DNA from: Nemophila menziesii
Lineage: Eukaryota; Streptophyta; Magnoliopsida; Boraginales; Hydrophyllaceae
Length of the DNA: 64,000 bases
Assembly (NCBI GenBank): GCA_029959085.1
Contig: JARWIR010000018.1
Location: 15,995,001 to 16,059,000 of the forward strand
Direction: 5' to 3'
The notes beneath the pieces were generated by a model, which saw nothing but the letters and a program-made list of their open reading frames with translations, made no database searches and was not told the origin of the DNA. This document shows positions 53,666 through 64,000 of the stretch, one piece after another; the stretch's first letter is position 1; the number at the start of each line of letters is the position of its first letter. A program made the position numbers and the translations under genes.

Positions 53666-54765
53666 TTGTCAAATGTTTTTACATCTGCTAACTCTGTCAT
53701 GAAATTCAATGGGCTAAATTATGGTGAATGGTCTGATCAAATCAAGTTTACTCTTGGTGTAATGTCATTGGTCTTTGCAATCCTCTCTGATGAAGAACCA
53801 CCAGCCATTACAGATGATAGTTCTGATGCTGACAAATCTCGCCGTGAGATTTGGGAACGATCAAACAGGCTGAGCTTGAATCTCATGAGGATGTCGATAG
53901 TTGAAAGTATTAAACCATCAATGCCCAAGACAGAAAATGTAAGGGAATTCATTAAAGCAATTAAAGAGTGTTCACAATCGAATTTGGCTGATAAGTCTAT
54001 TGTAGGAAGCCTTATGAGTGAGCTTACTACAAAGAAATATGACTGGTCTTAGTCAATCCATGATCATGTGACACACATGTCAAACTTGGCATCAAAGTTA
54101 ACGACCTTGGGAATGGAATTTCACGAGCAATTCTTGGTCCAATTCATTATGAACTCTCTACCTCATCAGTTTACCAGTTCCAGGTGAACTACAATACCAT
54201 TAAAGATAAATGGAACTTTACAGAATTGAAGGCTATGCTGATTCAAGAAGAGGGGAGATTAAAGAAGTTCAGTGACCAAGTTGTTAATCTTGTAGGTCTT
54301 GAAAGAGCCAGCAGCAGTAAAGCAACACCAAGTAAAAATGGCAAAAAGAAGGATAAGACGTTTGTGGAAAGGCCTGAAAGTCAAATCAGTAAAGAAATTA
54401 AATGTTTCTTTTGCAAGAAAATGGGACACTTCAAGAAAGACTGTCTGAAAAGAAAGGCATGGTTTGATAAGAAAGGTAAACATTATAGCTTTGTTTGCTC
54501 TGAATTGGATCTTATAGAAGTGCCTAATAACACTTGGTGGTTAGATTCTGGTGCTACTACTCATGTGTCTCATATTGAACAGGGATTCAGTTTGATCCAG
54601 CCCATAAGAGGAGCTGAACAGTACTTGTTTATGGGAAACAGCATGAAGGCACGAATTGAAGGCATTGGGACTTATAGATTGATCTTGCAGAACGGCTGTC
54701 ATGTAGATCTTGAAGGGTGTCTTTATGTACCTGAATGTGCAAGAAATCTTGTTTCTGTTAGATAA
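53666..54765 (+). pseudogene. Copia 2 gag and protease region, broken
   Basis: The first frame carries MKFNGLNYGEWSDQIKF, a Copia gag start. A stop at 54050-54052 ends it, and the text resumes in another frame from about 54184. The second piece includes the zinc knuckle CFFCKKMGHFKKDC and the protease site WWLDSGATTHVSH (DSG). One stop and at least one frameshift separate the two. Confidence 0.88.
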
Positions 54766-55798
54766 TTTAGGTTTTAATTTTAAGATTGGACATGGTGTAT
54801 TTTCATTGTACCTAAATAATAAATTTTATGGTAGTGGTACTTTGTTTGATTCACTTTATAGGTTTAATCTTGATGCAAAGTTTTCTGAATCCTTATTTAA
54901 TATTGAAATTCGAGGCACTAAACGTAGTGCATCTAATGAAAAATCTGCCTTCTTGTGGCATCAAAGACTAGGTCACATTTCCAAGGAAAGAATTATGAGG
55001 TTGGTAAAGAATGAAATTCTACCTCAGTTGGACTTTAGTGATCTAGATGTGTGTATAGAATGTATTAAAGGAAAACAGACTAAACATATTATAAAGAAAC
55101 CAGCCACAAGAAGCACTCAGCTTCTTGAATTAATTCACACTGATATTTGTGGCCCTTTTGATGCTCCTTCATGGAACAGAGAGAGATATTTTATCACTTT
55201 TATTGATGATTATGCACGTTATGGTTACACTTATCTTTTGCATGAAAAGTTTGAGTCAGTGAATGTCCTTGAGGTGTTCATTGATGAAGTGGAAAGGCAA
55301 TTAGATAGAAAAGTAAAAGTGGTGAGATCTGATAAAGGTGGTGAATTTTATGGAAAGTTCAATGAAAATGGACAATGTCCAGGTCCATTTGCAAAGTTAC
55401 TTCAAAGTAAAGGTATTTGTGCACAGTACACAATGCCTGGAACTCCTCAACAGAATGGTGTAGCTGAAAGGCGAAATCGTACTCTAATGGAAATGGTTAG
55501 GAGCATGTTAAGTAAAAGTTCTTTACCCATTTCCTTGTGGACATATGCATTAAAGACTGCAACATATGTGATTAACAGGGTTCCTAGTAAAGCAATTCCT
55601 AAGACCCCATTTGAATTGTGGGTGGGAAGGAAACCTAGTTTGAGACATCTACGTGTCTGGGGCTGTCCAGCAGAGGCAAGGCTATATAACCCACATGAAA
55701 AGAAACTTGATTCTAGGACCATCAGTTGTTTTTTATTGGCTATCCTGAAAAATCAAAGGGGTATGTATTTTATTGTCCTAAACACAGTGCGAGAATAG
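54710..55798 (+). pseudogene. Copia 2 integrase region
   Basis: Open for 362 codons in its own frame. It has [11 protein letters not shown] (GAG-pre-integrase), [31 protein letters not shown] and [16 protein letters not shown], the D-D-E integrase residues. It is frame-shifted from protease upstream (near 54750) and from RT downstream (near 55740, at the GYPEKSKGY segment). Confidence 0.88.
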
Positions 55799-57726
55799 TT
55801 GAAACGGGTAATGCTAGGTTCATTGAGAATGATGAAACTAGTGGGAGTGGTGAACTACGAAATGTGGATTTTACAGAAGTCCAAGATAAGGTTGATTCAC
55901 CTATTATTGTACCTAAGGTTGTTGTTCCCATCGTTGTATCACATTCAAATGATACAATAGAACAGCATGAGGTTGTGCAAACACCACTGGCAGAAATTAC
56001 AGCCGATGAATCTGTCACAAATCAAGAAGATAATAGTGTACCACGAGAAATATTAAGGAGATCTGCAAGAGAAAGAAGATCTGCCATTTCAAATGATTAT
56101 ATGGTATATGCTATCGAAAATGAATGTGACTTAAGCAGTGACGAAGACCCGAACACTTTCCGAAAAGCCATGGAAAGTAACAATTCAGAAAAGTGGTTGA
56201 TTGCTGCAAAAGAAGAAATAAAATCCATGGATGACAATAGAGTTTGGGACTTAGTAGAGTTGCCTAACGGTTTCAAAACTGTTGGATCAAAATGGGTTTT
56301 TAAGACCAAACGCGAATCGAAAGTTAATATTGAAAGGTACAAGGCTCGCCTTGTTGCTAAAGGATTCACCCAAAAGGATGGAATTGACTATAAAGAGACT
56401 TTCTCTCCAGTTTCAAAGAAAGAATCTCTAAGAATTGTATTGGCTTTGGTAGCTCATTATGATCTCGAGCTTCACCAAATGGATGTGAAAACCGCCTTTC
56501 TTAATGGAGAGCTTGAGGAAGAAGTATATATGGACCAACCTGAAGGTTTCTTGGCCGCAGGAAAAGAACACTTGGTGTGTAAGCTGAGAAAATCAATATA
56601 TGGGTTGAAACAAGCTTCCAGACAGTGGTATTTAAAATTTAATGATGTTATCACGTTATATGGTTTCGTAGAGATCGTTGTTGATCGATGTATCTACATT
56701 AAGGTCAGTGGGAGCAAGTTTATAATTTTAGTCCTATATGTTGATGATATTTTGCTTGCTGCAAATGACATGGGCATGTTACATAATGTAAAGAAGTATC
56801 TCTCTAATAACTTTGAAATGAAAGATATGGGTGAGGCATCATATGTGATTGAAATAGAAATATTTCGAGATAGATCACAAGGATTGTTAAGTTTGTCTCA
56901 GAAGGGCTATATCAATAAAATATTAAAGAGATATCAAATGGAACAATGCTCTGCAGGGATAACTCCAATTCAGAAAGGGGACAAGTTCAGTAAATTACAA
57001 AGTCCTAAAAATGAATTGGAGCGCAAAGAAATGGAACGAATTCCATATGCATCAGTGGTTGGGAGTTTGAATTATGTTCAGACATGTACTCGACCAGATA
57101 TTACCTTTGCTGTAGGTATGTTGGGTCGATATCAAAGTGATCCTGGAATGGAACACTGGAAAGCTGCAAAGAAGGTTCTCAGGTACTTGCAAGGCACCAA
57201 AGACCACATGCTTACATACAAGAGATCTGATCACCTCAAGGTCATTGGATATTCAGATTCAGACTATGCTGGATGCGTTGATACTAGAAAATCGACATTT
57301 GGCTATGTGTTCCTTTTAGCAATGGGAGCAGTATCATGGAAGAGTGGAAAGCAGTCTGTCATTGCTACTTCCACTATGGAGGCCGAATTTGTGGCATGCT
57401 TTGAAGCCACTGTTCATGGATTGTGGCTGCGAAACTTCATCTCAGGGTTTGGGATTGTCGACTCTATAGAAAAGCCGCTGAGAATTTATTGTGATAATTC
57501 CGCAGCTGTCTTCTTTTCAAAGAATGACAAGTACTCGAAAGGAGCTAAACACATGGAGTTAAAGTATCTGTCTGTCAAAGACGAAGTGCAGAAACGTAGA
57601 GTGTTTTTTGAGCACATAAGAACGGACATGATGGTTGCAGATCCGTTAACTAAAGGATTACCACCCAAGGCGTTCATTGGCCATGTGGAACGTATGGGTG
57701 TTATTGATAAGTCTTTGCTATTCTGA
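55726..57726 (+). CDS. Copia 2 reverse transcriptase and RNase H
   Basis: 666 codons are open. Motifs are [56 protein letters not shown] and [11 protein letters not shown] (about residue 338). RNase H shows [21 protein letters not shown] and [10 protein letters not shown], then [13 protein letters not shown] and a stop at 57726. All catalytic residues are present, but the frame is cut off from integrase by a frameshift, so a full polyprotein cannot be made. Confidence 0.9.
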   Translation: MFFIGYPEKSKGYVFYCPKHSARIVETGNARFIENDETSGSGELRNVDFTEVQDKVDSPIIVPKVVVPIVVSHSNDTIEQHEVVQTPLAEITADESVTNQEDNSVPREILRRSARERRSAISNDYMVYAIENECDLSSDEDPNTFRKAMESNNSEKWLIAAKEEIKSMDDNRVWDLVELPNGFKTVGSKWVFKTKRESKVNIERYKARLVAKGFTQKDGIDYKETFSPVSKKESLRIVLALVAHYDLELHQMDVKTAFLNGELEEEVYMDQPEGFLAAGKEHLVCKLRKSIYGLKQASRQWYLKFNDVITLYGFVEIVVDRCIYIKVSGSKFIILVLYVDDILLAANDMGMLHNVKKYLSNNFEMKDMGEASYVIEIEIFRDRSQGLLSLSQKGYINKILKRYQMEQCSAGITPIQKGDKFSKLQSPKNELERKEMERIPYASVVGSLNYVQTCTRPDITFAVGMLGRYQSDPGMEHWKAAKKVLRYLQGTKDHMLTYKRSDHLKVIGYSDSDYAGCVDTRKSTFGYVFLLAMGAVSWKSGKQSVIATSTMEAEFVACFEATVHGLWLRNFISGFGIVDSIEKPLRIYCDNSAAVFFSKNDKYSKGAKHMELKYLSVKDEVQKRRVFFEHIRTDMMVADPLTKGLPPKAFIGHVERMGVIDKSLLF

Positions 57727-58047
57727 TTTAGTTATGCTCGTTATGTCTAGCACTATGAATTCAATTATAGTTTTGTTTCTGCTATATTTATCAAATATGT
57801 TATTATTAGAGTATATGTATACATTAATGGTTCAAGTATAACATATAGTAGTTTTGAGAATTAATTTTTTCAATATTAGAATCGTTTAGAGTTGAGATTG
57901 ATTCGTGATATGTGGAAGGGACCACATCGATTAAATGGTGTGTAACCGCCACGATCCAATTAGTTTCAACTTTATTATGTTTTTGTTTTTAAACTTGATG
58001 TAAAAGTGCACATTATAGATAATTAAATCATTAAGTCGACACAAAAG

Positions 58048-58060
58048 TCAAGTGGGAGAA
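58048..58060 (+). other. Polypurine tract of Copia 2
   Basis: CAAGTGGGAGAA lies directly before the 3' LTR. Confidence 0.8.
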
Positions 58061-58615
58061 TGTAAGAATATTTATATTCTTATGTGACATATGTGTCTAA
58101 CGATTTAATAATAAAGTTCAAGCTTATATTATATGTTGAAGATTATAATATAAAAGATGATACCATGATGGATTGGTTTCAACTAAAGCATTATAATTTG
58201 GGTGTATTAATAACCTTCTTCTCTTACCTCATTAAAATAATAATATTCCTCCTTATATAACCGTTATTAAAGTATATTTGAATGAGTAACCGTCACATTT
58301 CTTTGCTATATAATCATCAGCATTATCATTACATGATAAGATATCAATTACATTTCATAAAAACAAAATAAGAAAAGAGACGGTTATAGTGATTGGATAC
58401 AAACTCCTTTAATCACAATAAGGAGATTTTGATCCTTTATCCATCAAAAGGATCATTCAAAGAAAGAGGTCAAAGAGAAGAAAAAATTAAGTGATCAATT
58501 AATTTATACTAATAGTCATTATCAATGGATCAAGGTTAGTATCTTCTATTGTTGTTTGTTAATGTAATTATGGTTAAATTAAACAATGATCTAGATATAA
58601 TAGTTAAATTTAACA
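58061..58615 (+). repeat. 3' LTR of Copia 2
   Basis: 555 bases, nearly identical to 52441-52995. Confidence 0.95.
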
Positions 58616-58620
58616 AGTAA

Positions 58621-59450
58621 TCAACTTAGTAATGTTTTGTACTAGGTAAAATCCGTGTCTGAAGGCATTGATAAAAAATTATTTTTTATTTCGATCCCGA
58701 TGATATGAATAAAAAGTATAATTCTAGCCGTAAAAAAACGAAAAATTATTATGAGAAAAAACCTCTAATAAAACCCATGTCTACAAGAAGTACATGTGGA
58801 AACATAATGTTGGTAAAAGACATTATTCATCCATAAGTCAAAATAATAAATCACATTTTAAAAACAATAATAAAATTATTATCTCTATATAAAATCTTTA
58901 ACCCAGAGTATTCATATAATTACAAATCCAATCAACCATAACTTTTATTTACTCAAAAGTATTCATCTAATTACAAATCCAATCAACTATAACTTTTATT
59001 AACTCGTATTTTTACTACACATAATAAATGATAAATAAAATACACTTTCTTTGTTCCTTAGGTATTAACATGTCTAAGTACTCTATACAATTTATATGGT
59101 ATGTTAGTAATTTAATTTATTTTAAATTATTTATTAGACATCTTAATTTTAGGCTACTTTTTTCTCAAAATTTAAATTTATAAGCATGCTAAGAGATATT
59201 GAAAGTTATGCAAATAATTTTTAATAAACCTAACCATTACTAAAGTTATCCAAATTAGATTAAATAAGAAATTATTACCCAAAAACTCTTGAAGACACCA
59301 CCTAAGGACTTAACAAGACTGACTCTATACCCCCTTCTTACTAAAGGGCACAAACTAATTTTAACACTATAATCCAAAAATTCAATTACTTTTTTACCCT
59401 TTTTTGTTTTTTATTTCTCTATATATACTACTTATTACTAAATGAAAATT
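58621..59450. other. Continuation of the PPR copy E flank, then AT-rich DNA
   Basis: Up to about 58850 it matches 18950-19170 of the B flank (CAACTTAGTAATGTTT, ATTTCGATCCC). A tandem-like repeat follows at 58910-59000 (AGTATTCATNTAATTACAAATCCAATCAA twice). Confidence 0.55.
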
Positions 59451-59655
59451 AAAACCCAAAAATTGGTACCTCTCTCCTCTCTCATCAGCAAATCGATTCT
59501 CTTTCTCTCTTTCTCTCTTCACAAAACCCTAGCTCCGAGTTGCTCCACCGCCACTGTTACCATTGATCGGAGATACGAGTTGCATCAGTTTGAGATCTGA
59601 GCTGTTTCTAACCTCCAAAGCGTCGCGTCGGACCTCCGAGTTGTCGGTGGTGGCC

Positions 59656-59868
59656 ATGGCTTCCCTCCGGCGAACCAAAACTGAGTCTATGAACCGCCGT
59701 GAAGACGAGCAACAGCGGTTCCGTGAAGAAGCTGATTTGTTCGTTGATTTGTGTAGCTTCAATCTCTGCCACTATCCTTCGTTGATTTGTTCGAGAAGAC
59801 GAGCAGCTCGGTGGTGGCTTCGTAGAAGAGCAGATCTGCGTGGTGGTGGTTCGACTTGGTGTTGCTAG
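59656..59868 (+). CDS. Small ORF with promoter-like upstream, unknown
   Basis: 70 residues from ATG in good context (GGCCATGGC). Upstream are a TATA-like TCTATATATAC (about 59419), a CT-rich leader and the AAACCCTAG word typical of plant 5' UTRs. The protein is Arg-rich, with EDEQQRFREEADLFVDLCS and no known domain. It may be a first exon or a fragment captured by a transposon. The evidence is the promoter-like context only. Confidence 0.28.
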   Translation: MASLRRTKTESMNRREDEQQRFREEADLFVDLCSFNLCHYPSLICSRRRAARWWLRRRADLRGGGSTWCC

Positions 59869-60209
59869 GAGTTACTGCAGATCGGAGTCTCGCCTGAGAA
59901 GAAGAAAATCGCGGAGTAGATCTGACCAATTCGGATTCAAAGAAGATCGCGGAGTAGATCTGAGCCTTAACTTTATAATATAGGGAGCTATGGTGCAATT
60001 TTCGCATAATATAAGGATCTTCGGTGCATTTGTGAATGTATATTCTTTCTCATCATTATCTTGGTTCTTGTTCAACAACAGTATGAGACATGTATTTTGG
60101 CTGGGCAAATCGAAATGCATTAATTGAGAAATTGCAGCACATGACATTCCTTCACACTCGCATTAGAACAAAAAAAATTTGGTTGCTGTAAAGTTGTTTC
60201 TCTCTCCTC

Positions 60210-60841
60210 CAGGGGCGGATGTGGGGGTGGGCTGAGGTGGGCTGCAGCCCACCCCAGTCTATCAAGCCCATTATAATTTAATCTGTTTTTTTAAAGAAAA
60301 AATAGATAAAAGTATAACTAAAATAAATTATAGCATAGAATTAGCCCTCTCTAACTTAAATTTTAGAAATTAATTCTATCAAATAATAAAATTTATTGAC
60401 GAAATTAACACGTAAATACCATTAAATATTCAATTTCTTGGTTTTTTTTTAAAAATTTCATAGATTTTTTTGGTACTTAACTCTTAAATATTTTAAAAAA
60501 ATTCATTTGGCCCCCTAAATTTTAAAGTTTATTTTATTAGACTTTAAATTGTTTTATTTATAGATTTTTTTTGTTTTTTTACAACAAAATGTATGTTATT
60601 TTGTAAAAAATAAAATAAAATTTATCAGATGATTAATTTTAAAAAATAATATCCGGAATTAAATTGTAATCTTTACACAATATAGGGATTTATAGTGCAT
60701 TTTAGCATTATATAAGGATCTATCTAGCAATTTTTGCATAATATGTAGACTTATCGTGCAAATACGGAAATAATTTTTTTCGGGGGCGTTGTCCCCGAAC
60801 CCCCATAGCCCCCCTAACAAAAAATCATGGCTCCGCCCCTG
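60210..60841. mobile_element. TIR element with CAGGGGCGGA ends
   Basis: The 632-base element has exact 10-base inverted ends, CAGGGGCGGA and TCCGCCCCTG, flanked by a 3-base duplication CTC (60207-60209 and 60842-60844). GC-rich sub-terminal stretches (GTGGGCTGCAGCCCACCCC and GGGGGCGTTGTCCCCGAACC) surround an AT-rich core without ORF. It is a non-autonomous DNA transposon; the 3-base duplication fits CACTA/PIF-type sizes, but the superfamily is not certain. Its core holds reverse copies of the ATAGGTCCCTA motif. Confidence 0.8.
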
Positions 60842-61086
60842 CTCAAAAAATCATGGCTCAGCTTTTTGCTTGCTCGGTCAACTTTTGCTATAATTTTGTA
60901 GTGTAGTAATAAATATTATGAATTTTAATCTATTTTATTTAAGCTATTATTTAATTTATCAAGACTAATCAACATGTTTGCATTAATACTCAATAAAAAT
61001 TCCAAAAACTCAATATTTTTTATTCAACTTAATAATTGAAAAAAAATACTCAGTAAACTTAATAACTTTTGTCTAAATACTCAGCA

Positions 61087-61370
61087 GTTTACTGATTATA
61101 CGAGAAATGCTCAGTAAGTTTACTGATTATATGAGAAACGCTCAGCAAGTTACTGAGCAAACGAGCATGCTCAGTAAATTCACACAACAAAAAAATTCGA
61201 ATACTCAACAACTTTTTTCGACACTCAGAACTTTTTCTGATACTCAACAACTTTTTTCATACTTAGTAGCTCATGCTCAGTACCCCAGGCTCAGATCTTT
61301 TTTCTACGCTCATAACTTTTTTTCCACACTCAGAAATTTTTTCCACGCTTACAACGTTTTCCGGCAGTGG
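61087..61370. repeat. CTCAG-containing degenerate tandem repeats
   Basis: Two 31-base units lie at about 61088-61149 (ACTGATTATAYGAGAAAYGC). They are followed by a series of roughly 20-base units of the form ACTCARNAACTTTTTTC up to about 61355. Confidence 0.65.
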
Positions 61371-61499
61371 TCGGCGGTGATCGGTGGTTGTGGTCGGAGC
61401 TGGAAATTATTTGATTGTTAATGAAGGAGGAGAGAAAGAAAAATATAAAGGAGGAGAGAGATTAATGGTACTGGAGGAGAGAGAGTAATGGTAGTGGAG

Positions 61500-62765
61500 G
61501 AGAGAGAATAATCTATTTTTTGTCTTATATGCACTAGAAGGGTAGTTATGACATTGGACATCTTATTGGTCTCTAAAAAGGAGAGAGGAATTGACTAGCT
61601 CCTATGTGACACTAAAATAATCTCTAAGACCCCATGGGTAATTGACCCATTAAATAAACATAATTGAAGTTCCACATCCACACTCTACAAGCTCTTCAGA
61701 CAATGCATCTGAGACAACAAGCAACCAATCATCAGAGCAAAACTTTGTAAACATCACAACTGTACTCATGGTAATTGGAGATGGTGATGTATCGCCTTTT
61801 TTGATAGATTAATATACTATTTAGATATCATTTTATAGGGTTTTAGTGCTTATAGGTGGGATTTATCCTTCTATTTGACATGTTTTGGTTTAGTTCCTTA
61901 TTCTTGAGTTATTATATGTTTGGAGTTTCTTTGAGGTAATTTGGGTGTTAAGTGTGAAACTCCTAGATAATTGGATGATATTATGTCACAAGATGAATCC
62001 AATAAGTCTAAGAAGATATCTGAATCCAGTCGTAAAAGGAGCCAAAAAGTCTGTTTAGTGCCCAATAGGAATTGTCTGTCGAATGTTATCATCAACTTTT
62101 GAAGGCCATAAATCATAATTGTTGAGAGCTTTTATTGTTTAAATCCTATCTCAAGGTATCCCTTTTAGTTTAGATCGTGTGAGAAGAAACGGTCCGCTAT
62201 TTTGAGTTTGATGAAGAGGTTATGGACGTTTTATTGGCAAGACCTAAAGATGTCCAAATTTAGAAGAGTCCATTGGGTCACTTTTGACTCACTTAAGTTG
62301 GCCCAATGTAGCTAGAATATTTTTTGAGGGATATAAATACATGTTTAAATCAACAAAACACGGTCACTTATCATATTTTATAAGTGAAAAATGTTTGGGA
62401 GAAAGGAGCAAGAGTTGGAGGCAAGAACAACACCTTTCGTTCCATAAATTAGTGTAATTCTTTCCTATTTTTAGTTCTTCTTTTGATTATGTCTTATTCA
62501 AACGCTGTTTTCTTTATTTCCTTTATGAAAAAGATATATTAGTAGCTTAAGATGCTTGGGGTATGAACTCTAACTTGTGATTTAGGGCTTTATTGTATGA
62601 CTTTGGGATTTTACGTTTAAATAAAACATAGATTATTTTTGCTGTAACTATACTTTTTCTTGTTCTTAAACTCATGTATGTTGACCACATATCTAGGATT
62701 TTAGCTATTAAAGTACACCCAGAAGGGGGAGGGGGTGGTTCTGGTAATGGATCTAGCATAATTAG
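61500..62765. other. Unassigned, possibly LTR-derived DNA
   Basis: No gene is supported. A TATA-like GGGATATAAATACATG near 62328, followed by a leader-like GAGAAAGGAGCAAGAG, resembles an LTR promoter, but I could not find paired LTR ends or a primer site. Confidence 0.3.
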
Positions 62766-62769
62766 TGTT

Positions 62770-63025
62770 CTAAACGGCGCTAGGTGTTATGCGGACGGTC
62801 GACCACCTTCGAGCGCCTAGGCGGAGCCTAGGTGTTTTCTTGTTAGGTGGTTTTGATATTTACTTAAATACCTTTATACGTTTATATAATTTTTAAATAG
62901 GTTCATATAATTTTTTGTGTTAAAAAATATTTTTTTAAATTTTTTGTATTAAAAATAGATTTTTTAATTTTTTTTTAGCTCAGGCCGCCTAGGCGTCGCC
63001 TAAACCCGTCTAGGCCCGCCTAGAA
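62770..63025. repeat. GCCTAGGCG-rich repeat element
   Basis: Palindromic words (GGCGCTAGGTG, GCGCCTAGGCGGAGCC, CGCCTAGGCGTCGCCTAA, GTCTAGGCCCGCCTAG) stand at both ends of an AT-rich middle. This pattern is typical of a dispersed plant repeat family. The exact termini are unclear. Confidence 0.55.
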
Positions 63026-63029
63026 GTTC

Positions 63030-64000
63030 ATGTACCCGTACCAACACCAATTGGACCAGCCGATAGGTCTGAAAAGTTCAATGGTTCTGAGTTTAAGAGT
63101 TGGTAGCAAAAGATGTTTTTCTACCTGAGCACTCTAAGTTAACCAAAAACCTCGTTTAAATTCATAGAAAGAGATTTGGTAAAATTTGTGCAAACAAGAA
63201 GTGGGAAAAAGTATTTTATAAATTTCATTGACGATTGCACAAGGTATTGTCAAATATACTTGCTTTGAAGGATGAGGCCTTAGAAGTATTTAAGCAATAC
63301 AAAACGAAAGTTGAGAATCAACTAAATATAAAGATTAAGAATCTTAGAACAAATAGGGGAGGTGAATATGTGTCTCTTTTTGAGGAATTTTGCGTTGAAC
63401 ATGGAATCATCCATCAAACCACGACCCCATATTCGCCTAAACAAATCGAGATTGTTGAACACAAGAACTTCACGTTGAAGGAAATAATGAATGTCTTGAT
63501 GATTAACTAAGGGCCACCACAAAACTTGTGGGGAGAGGCTTTGCTCACCGCAAACCACATCCTTAACAAGGTCATACACAAGAAGGTAGATAAAAAACCT
63601 TGCGAATTACGGAAAGGAAGACCACCTTCCTTCAAATATTTAGAAGTGTGGGAATTTTTGGAAAAGGTAGTAATCTCTGCTCCCAAAATGGTCAAAATAG
63701 GATGAAAGACCATTGATTTCATCTTTGTTGGATATGCTCACAACAATGTTGCATATAGATTCCTGGTACACAAATCTTGTCATGTTAACATTCACGTTAA
63801 TACGGTGATTGAATCAAGAAATGCACATTTCTTTGAAACAACTTTTTCTTACAAGATCGCACCAGAATCTGGTTCCTTAAAAAAGAACACACGATGCAAT
63901 TCAAGAAGAGCAAGATCAAGAATCATTGCCAACGAAATCAATGGAATGACAAATTTGATTAATTCATGATCTCGAATGGTTTCAGGATCAATGAATGTGA
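63030..64000 (+). pseudogene. Copia 3 remnant: gag start fused to integrase
   Basis: A gag-type start (EKFNGSEFKSW) at about 63070-63105 runs, after a deletion, straight into integrase: GKKYFINFIDDCTRYC, a degenerate LRTNRGGEYVSLFEEF (usual Asp replaced by Asn), HGIIHQTTTPYSPKQ, then FVGYAHNNVAYRF. Stops and frameshifts (near 63508 and 63702) break it. It is open at the window edge. Distinct in sequence from Copia 1 and 2. Confidence 0.78.

Larger units (their letters stand above)
52441..58615 (+). mobile_element. Copia LTR retrotransposon 2, full length, coding region broken
   Basis: The 6175-base element is flanked by a perfect target duplication AGTAA (52436-52440 and 58616-58620). The LTRs are 555 bases each and differ at about five positions by eye, near 1 percent, so it is young but older than Copia 1. 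The order is LTR, initiator-Met primer site, gag, protease, integrase, RT, RNase H, polypurine tract, LTR. It inserted in the distal upstream flank of PPR copy E. Confidence 0.95.

Overview
This is a 64 kb piece of an AT-rich plant nuclear genome, almost certainly a eudicot. The signs are P-class pentatricopeptide repeat (PPR) genes of the Restorer-of-fertility-like (RFL) type, Copia and Athila/Tat-like LTR retrotransposons primed by plant tRNAs, plant L1-type LINEs with an RNase H tail, Stowaway and hAT MITEs, and a gene-capturing MULE. I cannot name the species. I see no bacterial genes, rRNA or tRNA genes, or CRISPR array.

The backbone is a cluster of five RFL PPR copies, all on the minus strand. 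From left to right they are A (pseudogene, 3' half only, 8519-9361), B (intact, 15414-17186), C (intact, 30935-32707), D (intact, 36920-38677) and E (pseudogene, 5' part only, 42660-43215). B, C and D encode about 585-590 residues with about 14 PPR motifs and a probable mitochondrial targeting N-terminus. They are very similar overall but differ at the RNA-recognition residues (positions 5 and 35) in most motifs. Flanks are shared: 6.6-8.5 kb (A) matches 29.3-30.9 kb (C), and 18.7-19.2 kb (B) matches pieces at 51.1, 52.3 and 58.6 kb (E).

Transposons fill the rest. 1-6579 is a minus-strand, pol-less LTR element with an Athila/Tat-like gag; its 5' LTR carries a Stowaway MITE. 9362-12030 is a truncated relative in the opposite orientation, followed by a decayed Copia pol (12185-13200). 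13.9-14.85 kb holds a striking ATAGGTCCCTA minisatellite. A 5'-truncated LINE lies at 17692-18679. 19.3-23.4 kb holds a broken multi-exon gene with a DUF1985-like domain plus a coiled coil, and low-complexity DNA. A very young Copia element with apparently identical LTRs lies at 23581-28371.

38.97-40.75 kb is a Pack-MULE-like element carrying a glycosyltransferase fragment and a receptor-kinase fragment. 43497-51128 is a full-length but dead LINE split by a solo LTR. A hAT MITE (51749-52302) and a second complete but frame-broken Copia (52441-58615) follow. The right end (59-64 kb) holds a weak gene candidate, a TIR element, short tandem repeats and a decayed third Copia.

Target-site duplications allow many insertions to be ordered. 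The region reads as an RFL cluster that keeps being duplicated and broken by transposons, while the intact copies diverge at their RNA-contact positions.
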